From Rhizobium mesoamericanum STM3625 (GTDB lineage Bacteria; Pseudomonadota; Alphaproteobacteria; Rhizobiales; Rhizobiaceae): a stretch of DNA of 64,000 bases. Below, one piece after another: positions 32,524 through 42,129 of this stretch. Position numbers and translations under genes: made by a program. The notes below the pieces were generated by a model. It had not been told where the DNA came from, did no database searches, and saw only the letters and a program-made list of their open reading frames with translations. The stretch lies in contig NZ_HF536773.1 of assembly GCF_000312665.1 (NCBI RefSeq), forward strand, positions 925,468-989,467. The letters run 5' to 3'. How positions within the stretch are numbered: position 1 is the stretch's first letter; every line of letters starts with the position of its first letter.

Positions 32524-33342
32524 ATGCGTTGGATCAACAGGAGGCCGAGCCGGGGCGCGCAGTTCGCCCTGATGCTGCTTCCCTTCGTGCTGCTCGCCCT
32601 TGCCTATGCCTTCGGCTCGGCCGCGCGACTGGCTGATAACGCCAATGACAAGCTTCTGCCGAGCCTTGCCGGCTTTGCCGATGCGATCAACCGCCTGACT
32701 TTCGTCGCCGACCAGCGCACCGGCGAATTTCTGCTGTGGTCGGACACCGGCGCCAGCCTGGTCCGCCTGCTCTCCGGCCTCGGCATCTCGACGGTGATCG
32801 CGCTTGTTATCGGCATGCTGATCGGCATGCTGCCTTATCTCAGGGCGCTGCTCGCCCCTTTCATCGCCGTCATTTCTATGGTGCCGCCGCTGGCGCTGCT
32901 GCCGATCCTCTTCATTGTGATGGGACTTGGCGAAACCTCGAAGATCGCCCTCATCGTCATCGGTGTTGCGCCGACGATGATCCGTGACCTGGCGTTGAAG
33001 GCACTGGAATTGCCACGTGAGCAGATCGTCAAGGCCGAGACGCTTGGCGGCTCCTCCTGGCAGATCGGCCTGCGTGTCGTGCTGCCGCAGATCCTGCCGC
33101 GGCTGATCACCTGCCTCAGACTGCAGCTCGGCCCGGCCTGGCTGTTCCTGATCGCGGCCGAGGCGATCTCCTCGGACTCCGGCCTCGGCTACCGCATCTT
33201 CCTCGTCCGCCGCTATCTCTCGATGGATATCATCTTTCCATACGTCGTCTGGATCACCCTGCTTGCGGTGGTCATGAACGCCCTGCTCGATCGCCTGCGC
33301 ATTGCCGTTTTCCCCTGGTCCGAACTGGAGAAACAGGCATGA
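32524..33342 (+). CDS. ABC transporter permease (guanidine/urea-carboxylase-linked)
   Basis: A 272-residue inner-membrane permease of the BPD_transp_1 family, with about six hydrophobic segments starting at FALMLLPFVLLALAYAFG. The EAA loop that contacts the ATPase is near residues 155-185 (LPREQIVKAETLGGSSWQIG). A periplasmic insert of about 35 residues follows the first helix. Its stop overlaps the ATPase start by 4 bases (ATGA), so the transporter genes are translationally coupled. With the binding protein and ATPase it forms a complete importer. Confidence 0.9.
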   Translation: MRWINRRPSRGAQFALMLLPFVLLALAYAFGSAARLADNANDKLLPSLAGFADAINRLTFVADQRTGEFLLWSDTGASLVRLLSGLGISTVIALVIGMLIGMLPYLRALLAPFIAVISMVPPLALLPILFIVMGLGETSKIALIVIGVAPTMIRDLALKALELPREQIVKAETLGGSSWQIGLRVVLPQILPRLITCLRLQLGPAWLFLIAAEAISSDSGLGYRIFLVRRYLSMDIIFPYVVWITLLAVVMNALLDRLRIAVFPWSELEKQA

Positions 33343-34163
33343 GTGAACTGAAGATCGAAAGGGTCTGGAAGGAGTATGGCGACCAGGTCGTGCTCGAGGA
33401 CGTTTCGCTGACCGTTGCTTCGCGCGCCTTCGTCGCCCTTGTCGGCCCGTCCGGCTGTGGCAAGACCACGTTTCTGCGCATGCTGCTCGGCCAGGAGCAA
33501 CCGACGAAAGGCAAGATCCTGCTCGATGGTGAGCCGCTGCCGTCGGAACCGGGATCGGATCGTGGTGTCGTCTTTCAGCGCTACTCCGTCTTTCCGCATC
33601 TGACGGTGCTCGGCAATGTGTTGCTCGGCAAGGAATTTTCCGCTGCGCGCTACAAGGCCAAGCTTTTCGGAACCGCACGCCGCACCGCCGTCGAGGAAGC
33701 ACGTCAGCTCATCGCCGAGGTCGGCCTCGCCGGTTCAGAAACCAAATATCCCGCCCAGCTTTCTGGCGGCATGCAACAGCGCCTTGCCCTTGCTCAGGCG
33801 CTCATCATGAAGCCGAAGGTGCTGCTGCTCGACGAACCCTTCGGAGCACTGGATCCCGGCATCCGTGCCGAGATCCACACGCTGATGAAGCGGCTCTGGC
33901 ACGAAACGCAAATGACCGTGGTCATGGTGACCCATGACATGCGTGAAGCCTTCACACTTGCCAGCCGCGTCGTTGCCTTCGAACGCCGTCGTGATCGGCC
34001 GGAGGAGAAGGAGCGTTACGGCGCCACCATCACCAAGGATATTACCATCTGGCCGCCGCGCCTTGCCGGCCAGCCATCGATCTTCAGCCCCGACCGGGAC
34101 GGCCCGGTCGCTTCCCTGGGGCACAGCCGGGACGACCTGGCACCATCAGGAGAGACGCTATGA
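33339..34163 (+). CDS. ABC transporter ATP-binding protein (guanidine/urea-carboxylase-linked)
   Basis: A 274-residue ATPase with Walker A GPSGCGKTTFLR (about 36-47), signature LSGGMQQRLALAQ (about 143-155), Walker B VLLLDEPFGALD and the H-loop histidine in MVTHDMREAF. It follows the NitT/TauT pattern. The C-terminal 45 residues beyond the core are charged and variable. It overlaps both neighbours by 4 bases (ATGA at each end), tying uptake to the DUF1989 genes downstream. Confidence 0.92.
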   Translation: MSELKIERVWKEYGDQVVLEDVSLTVASRAFVALVGPSGCGKTTFLRMLLGQEQPTKGKILLDGEPLPSEPGSDRGVVFQRYSVFPHLTVLGNVLLGKEFSAARYKAKLFGTARRTAVEEARQLIAEVGLAGSETKYPAQLSGGMQQRLALAQALIMKPKVLLLDEPFGALDPGIRAEIHTLMKRLWHETQMTVVMVTHDMREAFTLASRVVAFERRRDRPEEKERYGATITKDITIWPPRLAGQPSIFSPDRDGPVASLGHSRDDLAPSGETL

Positions 34164-34981
34164 TGCATGTGAGACGCTCCCCGGAAGAAATCGCCGCCAA
34201 TCGCGCGCGCTACGAGGAGCACCAGAAGAAGGGTCTGGAATTCGCACCCAAGGCCCTGCCCGGCCCAAGCCCGCTACCGGCGCCGGCGATCGACGCCGCC
34301 GCGATCATCCACCAGGAGACAGTCCCGGGCGGCTGGTATTGGTCGACGAAGCTTCTGCGCGGCGAAGCGATCCGCATCGACCAGTGCGAGGGAAATTCCA
34401 CCGTGGCGCTCGTCGCCTGGAATGCCGACGACAAAAGCGAGCGGATCAATCTCGTCGACACCGCGAAGGTTCAGTGGACGACGGCGCTCGGCAAGGGGCG
34501 TGTGATCTTTTCCGATATGGGCCGCGTCATGTTTTCGATGATCGAGGACAGTTCCGGCGCTCATGACTGCCTGATGGGGGGCTCGACGGCCAGCTCGAAC
34601 GCGGCGAAATATCCCGGCCAAAAAACACGCAACACCCGCGACAACCTAATCCTGGTTGCTGTCAAGCTCGGCCTCGACAGGCGCGATATTCCAGGCATCC
34701 TCAATCTCTTCGCACCGGTGCGCCTCGCTGAGGCCGGCGGTTTCGACTGGCAGGCCAAGCGCTCCAACAGCGGCGATTACGTCGAGCTGCGCGCGGAGAT
34801 GGACATGCTGGTCGGCCTTTCCAATTGCCCGCATCCGCTGGATCCCGATCCCACCTATCAGCCGAAGCCTGTTCTCATCACCCGCTACAAGGCGGCAACC
34901 GCTGCTGCCGATGACCTTTGCCGCACGGCAACGGCCGAAGCCGTGCGCGGTTTCGAAAACAACGCCCTGATGCAGGCCTGA
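34160..34981 (+). CDS. DUF1989 protein 1, carboxyguanidine deiminase subunit (urea-amidolyase-associated protein 1)
   Basis: A 273-residue protein of the DUF1989 family, with GGWYWSTKLLRGEAIRIDQ, then SMIEDSSGAHDCLMGGSTAS (His-Asp-Cys metal-site region, about 135-150) and NIL-like IPGILNLFAPV. Pairs of DUF1989 proteins next to a urea/guanidine carboxylase form a heterodimeric carboxyguanidine deiminase, converting carboxyguanidine to allophanate with release of ammonia. That function is known for the CgdAB proteins; assigning it here rests on family and context. The second subunit follows 10 bases later. Confidence 0.87.
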   Translation: MMHVRRSPEEIAANRARYEEHQKKGLEFAPKALPGPSPLPAPAIDAAAIIHQETVPGGWYWSTKLLRGEAIRIDQCEGNSTVALVAWNADDKSERINLVDTAKVQWTTALGKGRVIFSDMGRVMFSMIEDSSGAHDCLMGGSTASSNAAKYPGQKTRNTRDNLILVAVKLGLDRRDIPGILNLFAPVRLAEAGGFDWQAKRSNSGDYVELRAEMDMLVGLSNCPHPLDPDPTYQPKPVLITRYKAATAAADDLCRTATAEAVRGFENNALMQA

Positions 34982-34991
34982 GGAGAAGACG

Positions 34992-35642
34992 ATGTCCGAT
35001 TTCATCCAGACCTCTCCTGCCCGCAGCCTGCAGAATGCGGCGCAGGATCATTTCATCGCGGCCGAAGCCCCATGGTCCGGCATTGTGCGCAAGGGCCAGA
35101 CCATCCGCATCGAGGACAGTTTTGGCCAGCAGGCAATCGACACGCTCTTCTACCGTGCCGATGATTTCTCCGAGCGCTATTCCAATCAGGATACGATGCG
35201 CATGCAGGGTGCCGCCTATATCGGCATCGGCACGAAGATCATGTCGAATGAGGGCAATGTCATGCTGACCATGACGGCCGACAGCTGCGGCCGCCATGAT
35301 ACGTCCGCCGGCGCCTGCTCCTGCGAGAGCAATACGGTGCGCTTCGGCCACGGAACGAAATACCTGCATGCCTGCCGAGACAACTTCGTTCTCGAAGTCA
35401 GCAAGCACGGCATGAGCAAGCGCGATATCGTGCCGAACATCAATTTTTTCATGAACGTGCCGATCAAGCCGAATGGCGAAATGACGATCGTCGACGGCAT
35501 CTCGGCGCCAGGCGACTATGTCGAGCTAGTCGCGGACATGGACGTGCTCTGTGTCATCTCCAACTGCCCGCAGATCAACAATCCCTGCAACGGTTTCGAC
35601 CCGACGCCGATCCGCGTTCTCATCTGGGATGGCGAGGACTGA
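34992..35642 (+). CDS. DUF1989 protein 2, carboxyguanidine deiminase subunit (urea-amidolyase-associated protein 2)
   Basis: A 216-residue DUF1989 protein and partner of the preceding gene. The metal region reads TADSCGRHDTSAGACSCESN (about 94-113), with several cysteines and a histidine, and the C-terminus has DYVELVADMDVLCVISNCPQ then NNPCNGFDPTPIRV. It is shorter than its partner, as usual for the second subunit. The ribosome site GGAGAAG is clear. It ends 2 bases before the carboxylase start, so the deiminase and carboxylase are co-expressed. Confidence 0.88.
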   Translation: MSDFIQTSPARSLQNAAQDHFIAAEAPWSGIVRKGQTIRIEDSFGQQAIDTLFYRADDFSERYSNQDTMRMQGAAYIGIGTKIMSNEGNVMLTMTADSCGRHDTSAGACSCESNTVRFGHGTKYLHACRDNFVLEVSKHGMSKRDIVPNINFFMNVPIKPNGEMTIVDGISAPGDYVELVADMDVLCVISNCPQINNPCNGFDPTPIRVLIWDGED

Positions 35643-35644
35643 GC

Positions 35645-38600
35645 ATGTTCAAGAAAGTCCTGATCGCCAACCGTGGCGAAATTGCTATCCGGGTTATCAA
35701 GACCCTGAGGCGGATGGGCATCGCCTCGGTCGCCGTCTATTCCGATGCCGATCGTTTCGCCAGGCCGGCGATGATTGCTGATGAAGCAGTGCGTCTCGGC
35801 GCGGCACCGGCCAGCGAAAGCTATCTCAATGTCGATGCGGTCATCGCCGCGTGCAAGGCGACAGGCGCTGAGGCCGTACATCCAGGCTACGGCTTCCTGT
35901 CGGAAAATATCGGTTTTGCCGAGCGGCTCGCCGCCGAAGGCGTCGCCTTCATCGGGCCACGGCCCGAGCACCTCTCTGCCTTCGGCCTGAAGCATACCGC
36001 GCGCGAACTCGCCAAGGCGAGCGGCGTGCCGCTTTTGCCCGGCACCGGTCTGCTTTCGAGCGCCGATGAAGCGCTCGAGGCGGCCGAAAGGATCGGCTAT
36101 CCCGTCATGCTGAAAAGCACGGCCGGCGGCGGCGGCATCGGCATGCAGCTCTGCGCCGACGCCGGAAGCCTGAAAGCGTCCTTCGAAAGCGTGCAGCGCA
36201 CCGCCCGGGCAAGCTTTGGCGACGCGCGCGTCTATGTCGAGCGTTTCGTGGCTGATGCCCGGCATGTCGAAGTGCAGATCTTCGGTGACGGCAAAGGCAA
36301 GGTCATCGCACTTGGCGAGCGCGACTGCTCGCTGCAGCGACGCAACCAGAAGGTGGTCGAGGAGACCCCAGCCCCCGGACTTTCCACCGCAACCCGCGCC
36401 CGGCTGCATAAGGCGGCTGTCGATCTCGGTGCCGCCGTCTCCTATGAATCCGCCGGCACCGTCGAATTCATCTATGATCCGCTACGCGAGGAATTCTATT
36501 TCCTCGAGGTAAACACCCGTCTGCAGGTCGAACATCCGGTTACCGAAGCCGTCTTCGGCATCGACCTTGTCGAATGGATGATCCGTCAGGCGGCGGGCGA
36601 GGAGGTGCTGTCAGGCGCCGAAGCTCTGCCGCCGAAAGGAGCTGCAATCGAAGTGCGGGTGTATGCCGAGATGCCGCACGCCGATTTCCGGCCGAGCGCC
36701 GGTCTGCTGACCAAGGTCGTTTTTCCCGAAGACGCGCGCATCGACGGCTGGATCGAGACCGGCACTGAGGTGACGCCCTTCTACGACCCTATGCTCGCCA
36801 AGGTGATCGTTTCCGCTGAAGATCGTCCGGCGGCGATCGAAAAGCTGAAGGCGGCCCTTGCCGGCACATCGATATCCGGCATCGAGACAAATCTCGACTA
36901 TCTCAGCACAATCGCCGGCTCCGATCTCCTCGCCAGCGGCAAGGTCGCGACGACGGCGTTGCGCGACTTTACCTTCGTTCCTGACGTCATCGAGGTCATC
37001 GCACCGGGCGCCCAGTCCAGCATCCAGGAACTGCCGGGCCGGCTTGGCCTCTGGCATGTCGGCGTGCCGCCGAGCGGCCCTATGGATGAGCACTCCTTTC
37101 GCCATGCCAATCGCCTTGTCGGCAATGGCGACGCGGTCGCAGCACTCGAGCTGACGGTGTCCGGCCCGGTGTTGAAATTTTATACCGATACCGTGGTTGC
37201 CCTTGCCGGCGCTAGGATGACAATGAGCGTTGATGGCGAGAAACTGCCGCATGGCGAGGCCGTCACCATCCGTGCCGGCCAGATCCTCGTCATCGGCAGT
37301 ATCGATGGACCGGGACAACGGGCTTACCTTGCTGTCGCTGGCGGTTTTGCGGCTCCCATCGTGCTCGGCTCGCGCGCCACCTTCGGTCTCGGCCAGTTCG
37401 GCGGCAATGCCACCGGTACGCTGAAAACCGGCCATGTCCTTCATCTTGCCCGTCGGGTGGCCGCCGAAGCGCCCAAGCCGGCGACGGAGCCGGCAGAGCT
37501 GACGCACGAATGGGATGTCGGTGTTGTCTACGGTCCGCATGGCGCGCCTGATTTCTTTCAGGATAGCGATATCGAGACGTTGTTTTCGACGAGCTACGAG
37601 GTGCATTTCAACAGCGCTCGCACCGGCGTGCGTCTGATCGGCCCCGCGCCGAAATGGGCGCGCAGCGATGGCGGCGAGGCTGGCCTCCATCCGTCCAATC
37701 TGCATGACAATGCCTATGCGATCGGCGCGATCGATTTCACCGGCGACATGCCGATCATCCTCGGACCCGACGGGCCGAGCCTTGGCGGCTTCGTCTGCCC
37801 GGCAGTCATTGCTCGCGACGAGAAATGGAAGATGGGCCAGTTCAAGCCGGGTGATCGTATCCGCTTCCATCCCGTCGCGCGGCCTGAGGATCCGGTTGCG
37901 GGGCCGTCGGTGCACCGGGCGAAGGAGGAAAGAGGTTCGCCGATCCTCGCCAAAAGCGACGACGGGCCTGTCTCGGTTGTCTACCGCCGACAAGGCGATG
38001 ACAATCTGTTGGTCGAATATGGATCGATGACACTCGATATCGCCTTGCGGCTCCGGGTGCATCTCTTGATGCAGGCCGTCTCGAAGGCCCGGTTGCCCGG
38101 TATCATCGATCTCACCCCCGGCATCCGTTCGCTGCAGATTCACTATGACGGCACGATGCTGACCCGCAGACGCCTGCTCGGCCTGCTGGCCGAGATCGAG
38201 GCAAGCCTGCCGGCAGCCCAGGACGTCAAGGTACCGAGCCGCATCGTCCATTTGCCGCTTTCCTGGAACGATCCGGATGCGGAGCTTGCCATGCGCAAGT
38301 ATCAGGAACTCGTGCGGCCGAACGCGCCCTGGTGCCCTGACAACATCGAGTTCATCCGCCGCATCAACGGACTGGCCGACGAACAAGCCGTGCGCGACGT
38401 CGTTTTCGACGCCAGCTATCTCGTGCTTGGCCTCGGCGATGTCTATCTCGGCGCGCCGGTTGCCACCCCGGTCGATCCGCGCCATCGCCTGGTGACGACG
38501 AAATACAATCCGGCCCGCACATGGACGCCTGAAAATGCCGTCGGCATTGGCGGAGCCTACATGTGCATCTATGGCATGGAGGGTCCCGGCGGTTACCAGC

Positions 38601-39184
38601 TCTTCGGCCGTACCATCCAGGTCTGGAATACATGGCGGCAGACACCAGTCTTCGCCAAGGATAAGCCGTGGCTGCTGGATTTCTTCGATCAGATCCGCTT
38701 CTTCCCGGTCAGCCATCAGGAGTTGGCGGAAGCCCGCAGCGCCTTCCCGCATGGCGGCTATCCAGTCCGGATCGAAGAGACGGAATTCTCCTACGCCGCC
38801 TATGAGCGGGAATTGCACGCCAATGCCGCCTCGATCGGAAGCTTCAAGACACGCCAGCAGGCCGCCTTCGATGCAGAGCGCCAACGCTGGAAGGAGGCGG
38901 GCCTCGACAGCTTTGTCACCGACGAAGGCTCCGGCGAAAGCCCGGATGGGGACATTCCCGAAGGCTGCTTCGGCGTTGCCAGCGCCGTTCCCGGTAATAT
39001 TTGGAAACTGCTGGTCGAGCCGGGCGCACCGGTGGCGGCCGGCGACACGCTTGCCATCATCGAATCCATGAAAATGGAAATCAACGTTACCGCACATGCG
39101 CCAGGCCGCGTCCGTGACCTGCGCGCTGGCCCCGGGCGAAACGTCAAAGCGGGCGATATCATTGTTGTTGTGGAGGAATGCTGA
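35645..39184 (+). CDS. Biotin-dependent guanidine/urea carboxylase
   Basis: A 1179-residue multidomain enzyme. It has a biotin carboxylase (about 1-445, with ATP-grasp loop KSTAGGGGIGMQ and FYFLEVNTRLQVEHPVTE), then a carboxyltransferase made of KipA/AHS2-like (about 455-760) and KipI/AHS1-like (about 780-1000) modules, and a C-terminal biotinyl domain with biotinylation motif ESMKMEI (Lys about residue 1143). It carboxylates urea or guanidine at the expense of ATP and bicarbonate. The riboswitch and the DUF1989 pair argue for guanidine as the physiological substrate. Unlike yeast urea amidolyase, the allophanate hydrolase is a separate gene 3 bases downstream. Confidence 0.93.
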   Translation: MFKKVLIANRGEIAIRVIKTLRRMGIASVAVYSDADRFARPAMIADEAVRLGAAPASESYLNVDAVIAACKATGAEAVHPGYGFLSENIGFAERLAAEGVAFIGPRPEHLSAFGLKHTARELAKASGVPLLPGTGLLSSADEALEAAERIGYPVMLKSTAGGGGIGMQLCADAGSLKASFESVQRTARASFGDARVYVERFVADARHVEVQIFGDGKGKVIALGERDCSLQRRNQKVVEETPAPGLSTATRARLHKAAVDLGAAVSYESAGTVEFIYDPLREEFYFLEVNTRLQVEHPVTEAVFGIDLVEWMIRQAAGEEVLSGAEALPPKGAAIEVRVYAEMPHADFRPSAGLLTKVVFPEDARIDGWIETGTEVTPFYDPMLAKVIVSAEDRPAAIEKLKAALAGTSISGIETNLDYLSTIAGSDLLASGKVATTALRDFTFVPDVIEVIAPGAQSSIQELPGRLGLWHVGVPPSGPMDEHSFRHANRLVGNGDAVAALELTVSGPVLKFYTDTVVALAGARMTMSVDGEKLPHGEAVTIRAGQILVIGSIDGPGQRAYLAVAGGFAAPIVLGSRATFGLGQFGGNATGTLKTGHVLHLARRVAAEAPKPATEPAELTHEWDVGVVYGPHGAPDFFQDSDIETLFSTSYEVHFNSARTGVRLIGPAPKWARSDGGEAGLHPSNLHDNAYAIGAIDFTGDMPIILGPDGPSLGGFVCPAVIARDEKWKMGQFKPGDRIRFHPVARPEDPVAGPSVHRAKEERGSPILAKSDDGPVSVVYRRQGDDNLLVEYGSMTLDIALRLRVHLLMQAVSKARLPGIIDLTPGIRSLQIHYDGTMLTRRRLLGLLAEIEASLPAAQDVKVPSRIVHLPLSWNDPDAELAMRKYQELVRPNAPWCPDNIEFIRRINGLADEQAVRDVVFDASYLVLGLGDVYLGAPVATPVDPRHRLVTTKYNPARTWTPENAVGIGGAYMCIYGMEGPGGYQLFGRTIQVWNTWRQTPVFAKDKPWLLDFFDQIRFFPVSHQELAEARSAFPHGGYPVRIEETEFSYAAYERELHANAASIGSFKTRQQAAFDAERQRWKEAGLDSFVTDEGSGESPDGDIPEGCFGVASAVPGNIWKLLVEPGAPVAAGDTLAIIESMKMEINVTAHAPGRVRDLRAGPGRNVKAGDIIVVVEEC

Positions 39185-39187
39185 CCC

Positions 39188-40999
39188 ATGCTGCCGACCA
39201 TTCTTGACCTGTCCAGCCTTCGCGCAGCCTATGAGGCAGGCAAAAGCCCGCTCGATATCATCGAGATCGTCATTGCCCGCCGGGCCGCCTCGACGGATCC
39301 CGCCATTTTCATCACGCCGACGCCGGATGAAGCACTACGGGCCGAAGCGCGCGCCCTGATTGAGCGCGCACCGGAGCCGAACAGCCTGCCGCTTTGGGGC
39401 ATTCCCTTCGCGGTAAAGGACAATATCGACGTGTCGGGCCTGCCGACGACAGCAGCCTGCCCTGCCTTTTCGTACCAGCCGGAGAAGGACGCAACTGTTG
39501 TTGCGAGGCTTCGGGCCGCGGGCGCAATCGTCATCGGTAAGACCAATCTCGACCAGTTTGCGACCGGCCTTAACGGCACACGCTCGCCCTATGGAGCGCC
39601 GCGCTCGGTCTTCGATAAGAACTATGTGTCGGGCGGCTCGAGCTCAGGCTCGGCGGTTGCCGTCGCCTCGGGCCTTGCAAGCTTCGCGCTCGGCACGGAC
39701 ACCGCCGGCTCGGGTCGCGTGCCGGCGGCATTCAACAATCTCGTCGGCATCAAACCGACACCGGGACTGGTGCCGAATGTCGGGGTCGTGCCTGCCTGCC
39801 GCAGCGTCGATGTGGTCACCGTCTTTGCTCCAACGGTCGGCGACGGCGTCGCAATCCGCAAGGTGATGGAGGGTTACGATGCCGCCGATCCGTACTCGCG
39901 CAAGGCGGTTCCAGCGAGCCTTCCCGCCTCCGGTCTGCGGATCGGCGTGCTCGACGGAGCCGAGCGGGAATTTTTTGGCAACAGGCAGGTCGAAGCTCTC
40001 TACGACGCCGCGATCGGAAGCGCGCGCGCTCTCGGCGCCACCGTCGTTCCCTTCGACTACGCGCCGTTCCGGCAGGCGGCCGAACTGCTCTACAACGGCC
40101 CCTGGGTCGCCGAGCGGCTGGCGGCGGTGAAGGAGTTTCTTGAAACGAATGCCGCCGACTTCGACCTGACGGTGCGGGCCATTATCGAAGGCGCCAGAGC
40201 TTATGATGCCGTCGACGCCTTCGAAGGCCGGTACAAGCTGGAAGCGCTGCGGCAGAAAACCCGCTCTGAATGGGACAAGGTTGACCTGCTGATGCTGCCG
40301 ACGTCCCCCACAACCTATACAGTCGAAGAAATGCAGGCAGACCCGATCGTCAAAAACAGCCATTTCGGCCGCTATACAAACTTTGCCAACTTGCTTGACT
40401 GCGCGGCGATTGCCATTCCCGCAGGTTTTGACGCCAGCGGCCATCTGCCCGCAGGTGTGATGCTGGTGGGGCCTGCCTTCACCGACGATGCGATGGCACC
40501 CTTCGCCGACGCCATGCACCGAGCGGCGGAGGCCGGCATGGGTAAGGACCGCAAAGCCGCGCTGCCGGAGAAATGCCGCGTGACACCTCCAGCTGATGAC
40601 GTCGTTCCGATCGTGGTCGTCGGCGCGCATCTGACGGATATGCCGCTGAACCATGAGCTCACGCGTGCGGGCGGATACATGTTGAAAGCCGGACGGACGG
40701 ATGGCAGCTACCGGCTCTTTGCCCTCAATGGCACGATCCCGCCAAAGCCGGGGCTGGTGCGAGATCCGGATTTTGCCGGCAATGGCGTGGAAGTTGAAGT
40801 CTGGGCCCTGCCACCGGCGGCATTCGCCCGTTTCGTCCAGAACATTCCGGCCCCGCTTGGTGTGGGCAAGATCACCCTCGATGATGGAACTTGCGTAACG
40901 GGATTTCTCTGCGAGGGCCATGCCGTGATCGGTGGACGAGAGATCACCGAGTTCGGCGGCTGGCGCAACTTTATCATGGCAACCAGCCCGGCGGCCTGA
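39188..40999 (+). CDS. atzF: Allophanate hydrolase
   Basis: A 603-residue amidase-signature enzyme. The catalytic Lys is in FAVKDNIDVSGLPTTAACP (about residue 77), and the Ser cluster is in VSGGSSSGSAVAVASG (about 149-163), with the second Ser of the cis-Ser-Lys-Ser triad in LGTDTAGSGRVPA. A C-terminal domain (about 460-600) resembling a gamma-glutamyl cyclotransferase-like fold completes the two-step reaction: allophanate to N-carboxycarbamate, and then to ammonia and CO2. This is the final step for both the guanidine operon and the biuret operon 13 kb downstream, and the only such gene in the window. The ribosome site GAGGAA is clear. Confidence 0.93.
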   Translation: MLPTILDLSSLRAAYEAGKSPLDIIEIVIARRAASTDPAIFITPTPDEALRAEARALIERAPEPNSLPLWGIPFAVKDNIDVSGLPTTAACPAFSYQPEKDATVVARLRAAGAIVIGKTNLDQFATGLNGTRSPYGAPRSVFDKNYVSGGSSSGSAVAVASGLASFALGTDTAGSGRVPAAFNNLVGIKPTPGLVPNVGVVPACRSVDVVTVFAPTVGDGVAIRKVMEGYDAADPYSRKAVPASLPASGLRIGVLDGAEREFFGNRQVEALYDAAIGSARALGATVVPFDYAPFRQAAELLYNGPWVAERLAAVKEFLETNAADFDLTVRAIIEGARAYDAVDAFEGRYKLEALRQKTRSEWDKVDLLMLPTSPTTYTVEEMQADPIVKNSHFGRYTNFANLLDCAAIAIPAGFDASGHLPAGVMLVGPAFTDDAMAPFADAMHRAAEAGMGKDRKAALPEKCRVTPPADDVVPIVVVGAHLTDMPLNHELTRAGGYMLKAGRTDGSYRLFALNGTIPPKPGLVRDPDFAGNGVEVEVWALPPAAFARFVQNIPAPLGVGKITLDDGTCVTGFLCEGHAVIGGREITEFGGWRNFIMATSPAA

Positions 41000-41221
41000 A
41001 GCTGGGATTGAAAAACTTCTGTCAAAGGTGATGCAGCTCGTTCTCTGGAAGCTCCTATCCCCGTGCAATCTGGACGCGTAGGCGATAGGAGCCTTCAGCT
41101 CGTTGATTTCTGTGCGTCGTTGTCTGGAAGCGGCGCACACTTTCCTGCGCCTTGCCCTCATTTCATAGATGTCTGCGATGGGCAAATGCTCTTAAAGAGC
41201 GATAGAGCTTCACCAGCCTCT
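41000..41221. other. Intergenic stretch after the guanidine operon
   Basis: No gene is evident. GC content drops towards the following operator. Confidence 0.4.
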
Positions 41222-41256
41222 AAAAGGCATCGGTATGGGCGCAAATTGATGCTTTT
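41222..41256. promoter_or_regulatory. 35-bp inverted-repeat operator upstream of the creatininase gene
   Basis: AAAAGGCATC (41222-41231) and GATGCTTTT (41248-41256) form an imperfect inverted repeat with 16 bases between the arms. The same arms at identical spacing recur at 43148-43182 in front of the second transcription unit, next to a LysR gene. It is the best candidate site for that LysR. Confidence 0.6.
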
Positions 41257-41310
41257 CGTGCGCAATTAATTTCCCTACTCACTGCTAGACAAGCAATGAG
41301 AGGTGCGGCG

Positions 41311-42108
41311 ATGGCGATGCCATTCTACTGGAATGAACTGAACAGCTACGATTTTGCCGGGCTTTCCGCTGACACCACGATCGCCGTGCTTCCCATCGCC
41401 TCGACCGAACAGCATGGCCCTCATCTGCCTGTCGCAACCGATGTCGCCATTGCCCACGGCATGCTTGCCGAGTTGCGCAAGCAGAAGCCCGCCGATCTCG
41501 ATTGTCTGGTGCTTCCAACACAGGAGGTCGGCAAGGCCAATGAACATATCTACGGACCGGGAACGTTATCGCTTAGCGCCGAACTGCTCATTCCGGTCTG
41601 GACAGCGATCGGCGCCAAGGTCGCCGAAGCCGGCATCCGCAAGATGGTGATCGTCAATTCGCATGGCGGCAATGTCGATATCATGAGCATCGTCGCGAGG
41701 GAGCTGCGCGTGCGCTATGCGATGGCCGTGGTCTCCACGCAATGGGGCCGCTTCGGTCATCCCCAAGGCATGATCAGCGAAAATGAACTGAAATACGGCA
41801 TCCATGGCGGCGAGGTGGAAACGTCGCTCATGCTCTACTTCCGGCCCGATCTGGTACGGATGGACAAGGCCGAGAATTTCACGTCCAAGGCGGAATGGAT
41901 GCGCGAGCACACGAAATACATGCAGCCGTTGCCGCCGCATTCGCTGGCCTGGATCGCCCACGACCTCAATCCCTATGGCGTCGTCGGCGACGCATCTCTC
42001 GGCACAGCCGAAAAGGGCGAAGCCATCTGCCGCCATCAGGTCAAGGGTTTTGTCGAACTGCTTTATGATCTGAAGAACTATCCGCTTTCCAACCTTTACT
42101 CGCAGTAA
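41311..42108 (+). CDS. Creatininase-family amidohydrolase
   Basis: A 265-residue metalloenzyme from the ATG at 41311, which follows GAGAGGTG; an in-frame ATG at 41296 has no site. Metal ligands of the family are visible: Glu and His in STEQHGPHLPVATDVAIAH, the NSHGGNVD loop, and Glu in IHGGEVETSLML. Creatininase relatives hydrolyse creatinine, formamide-type purine or pyrimidine intermediates, or peptide-linked rings. The neighbouring cytosine-deaminase-like enzyme and FAD oxidase suggest a step in breaking down an N-heterocycle, but the substrate cannot be named. It shares a 35-bp operator with the ABC gene cluster at 43263. Confidence 0.87.
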   Translation: MAMPFYWNELNSYDFAGLSADTTIAVLPIASTEQHGPHLPVATDVAIAHGMLAELRKQKPADLDCLVLPTQEVGKANEHIYGPGTLSLSAELLIPVWTAIGAKVAEAGIRKMVIVNSHGGNVDIMSIVARELRVRYAMAVVSTQWGRFGHPQGMISENELKYGIHGGEVETSLMLYFRPDLVRMDKAENFTSKAEWMREHTKYMQPLPPHSLAWIAHDLNPYGVVGDASLGTAEKGEAICRHQVKGFVELLYDLKNYPLSNLYSQ

Positions 42109-42129
42109 AGCCTTGTCGCGAATCGTGGC

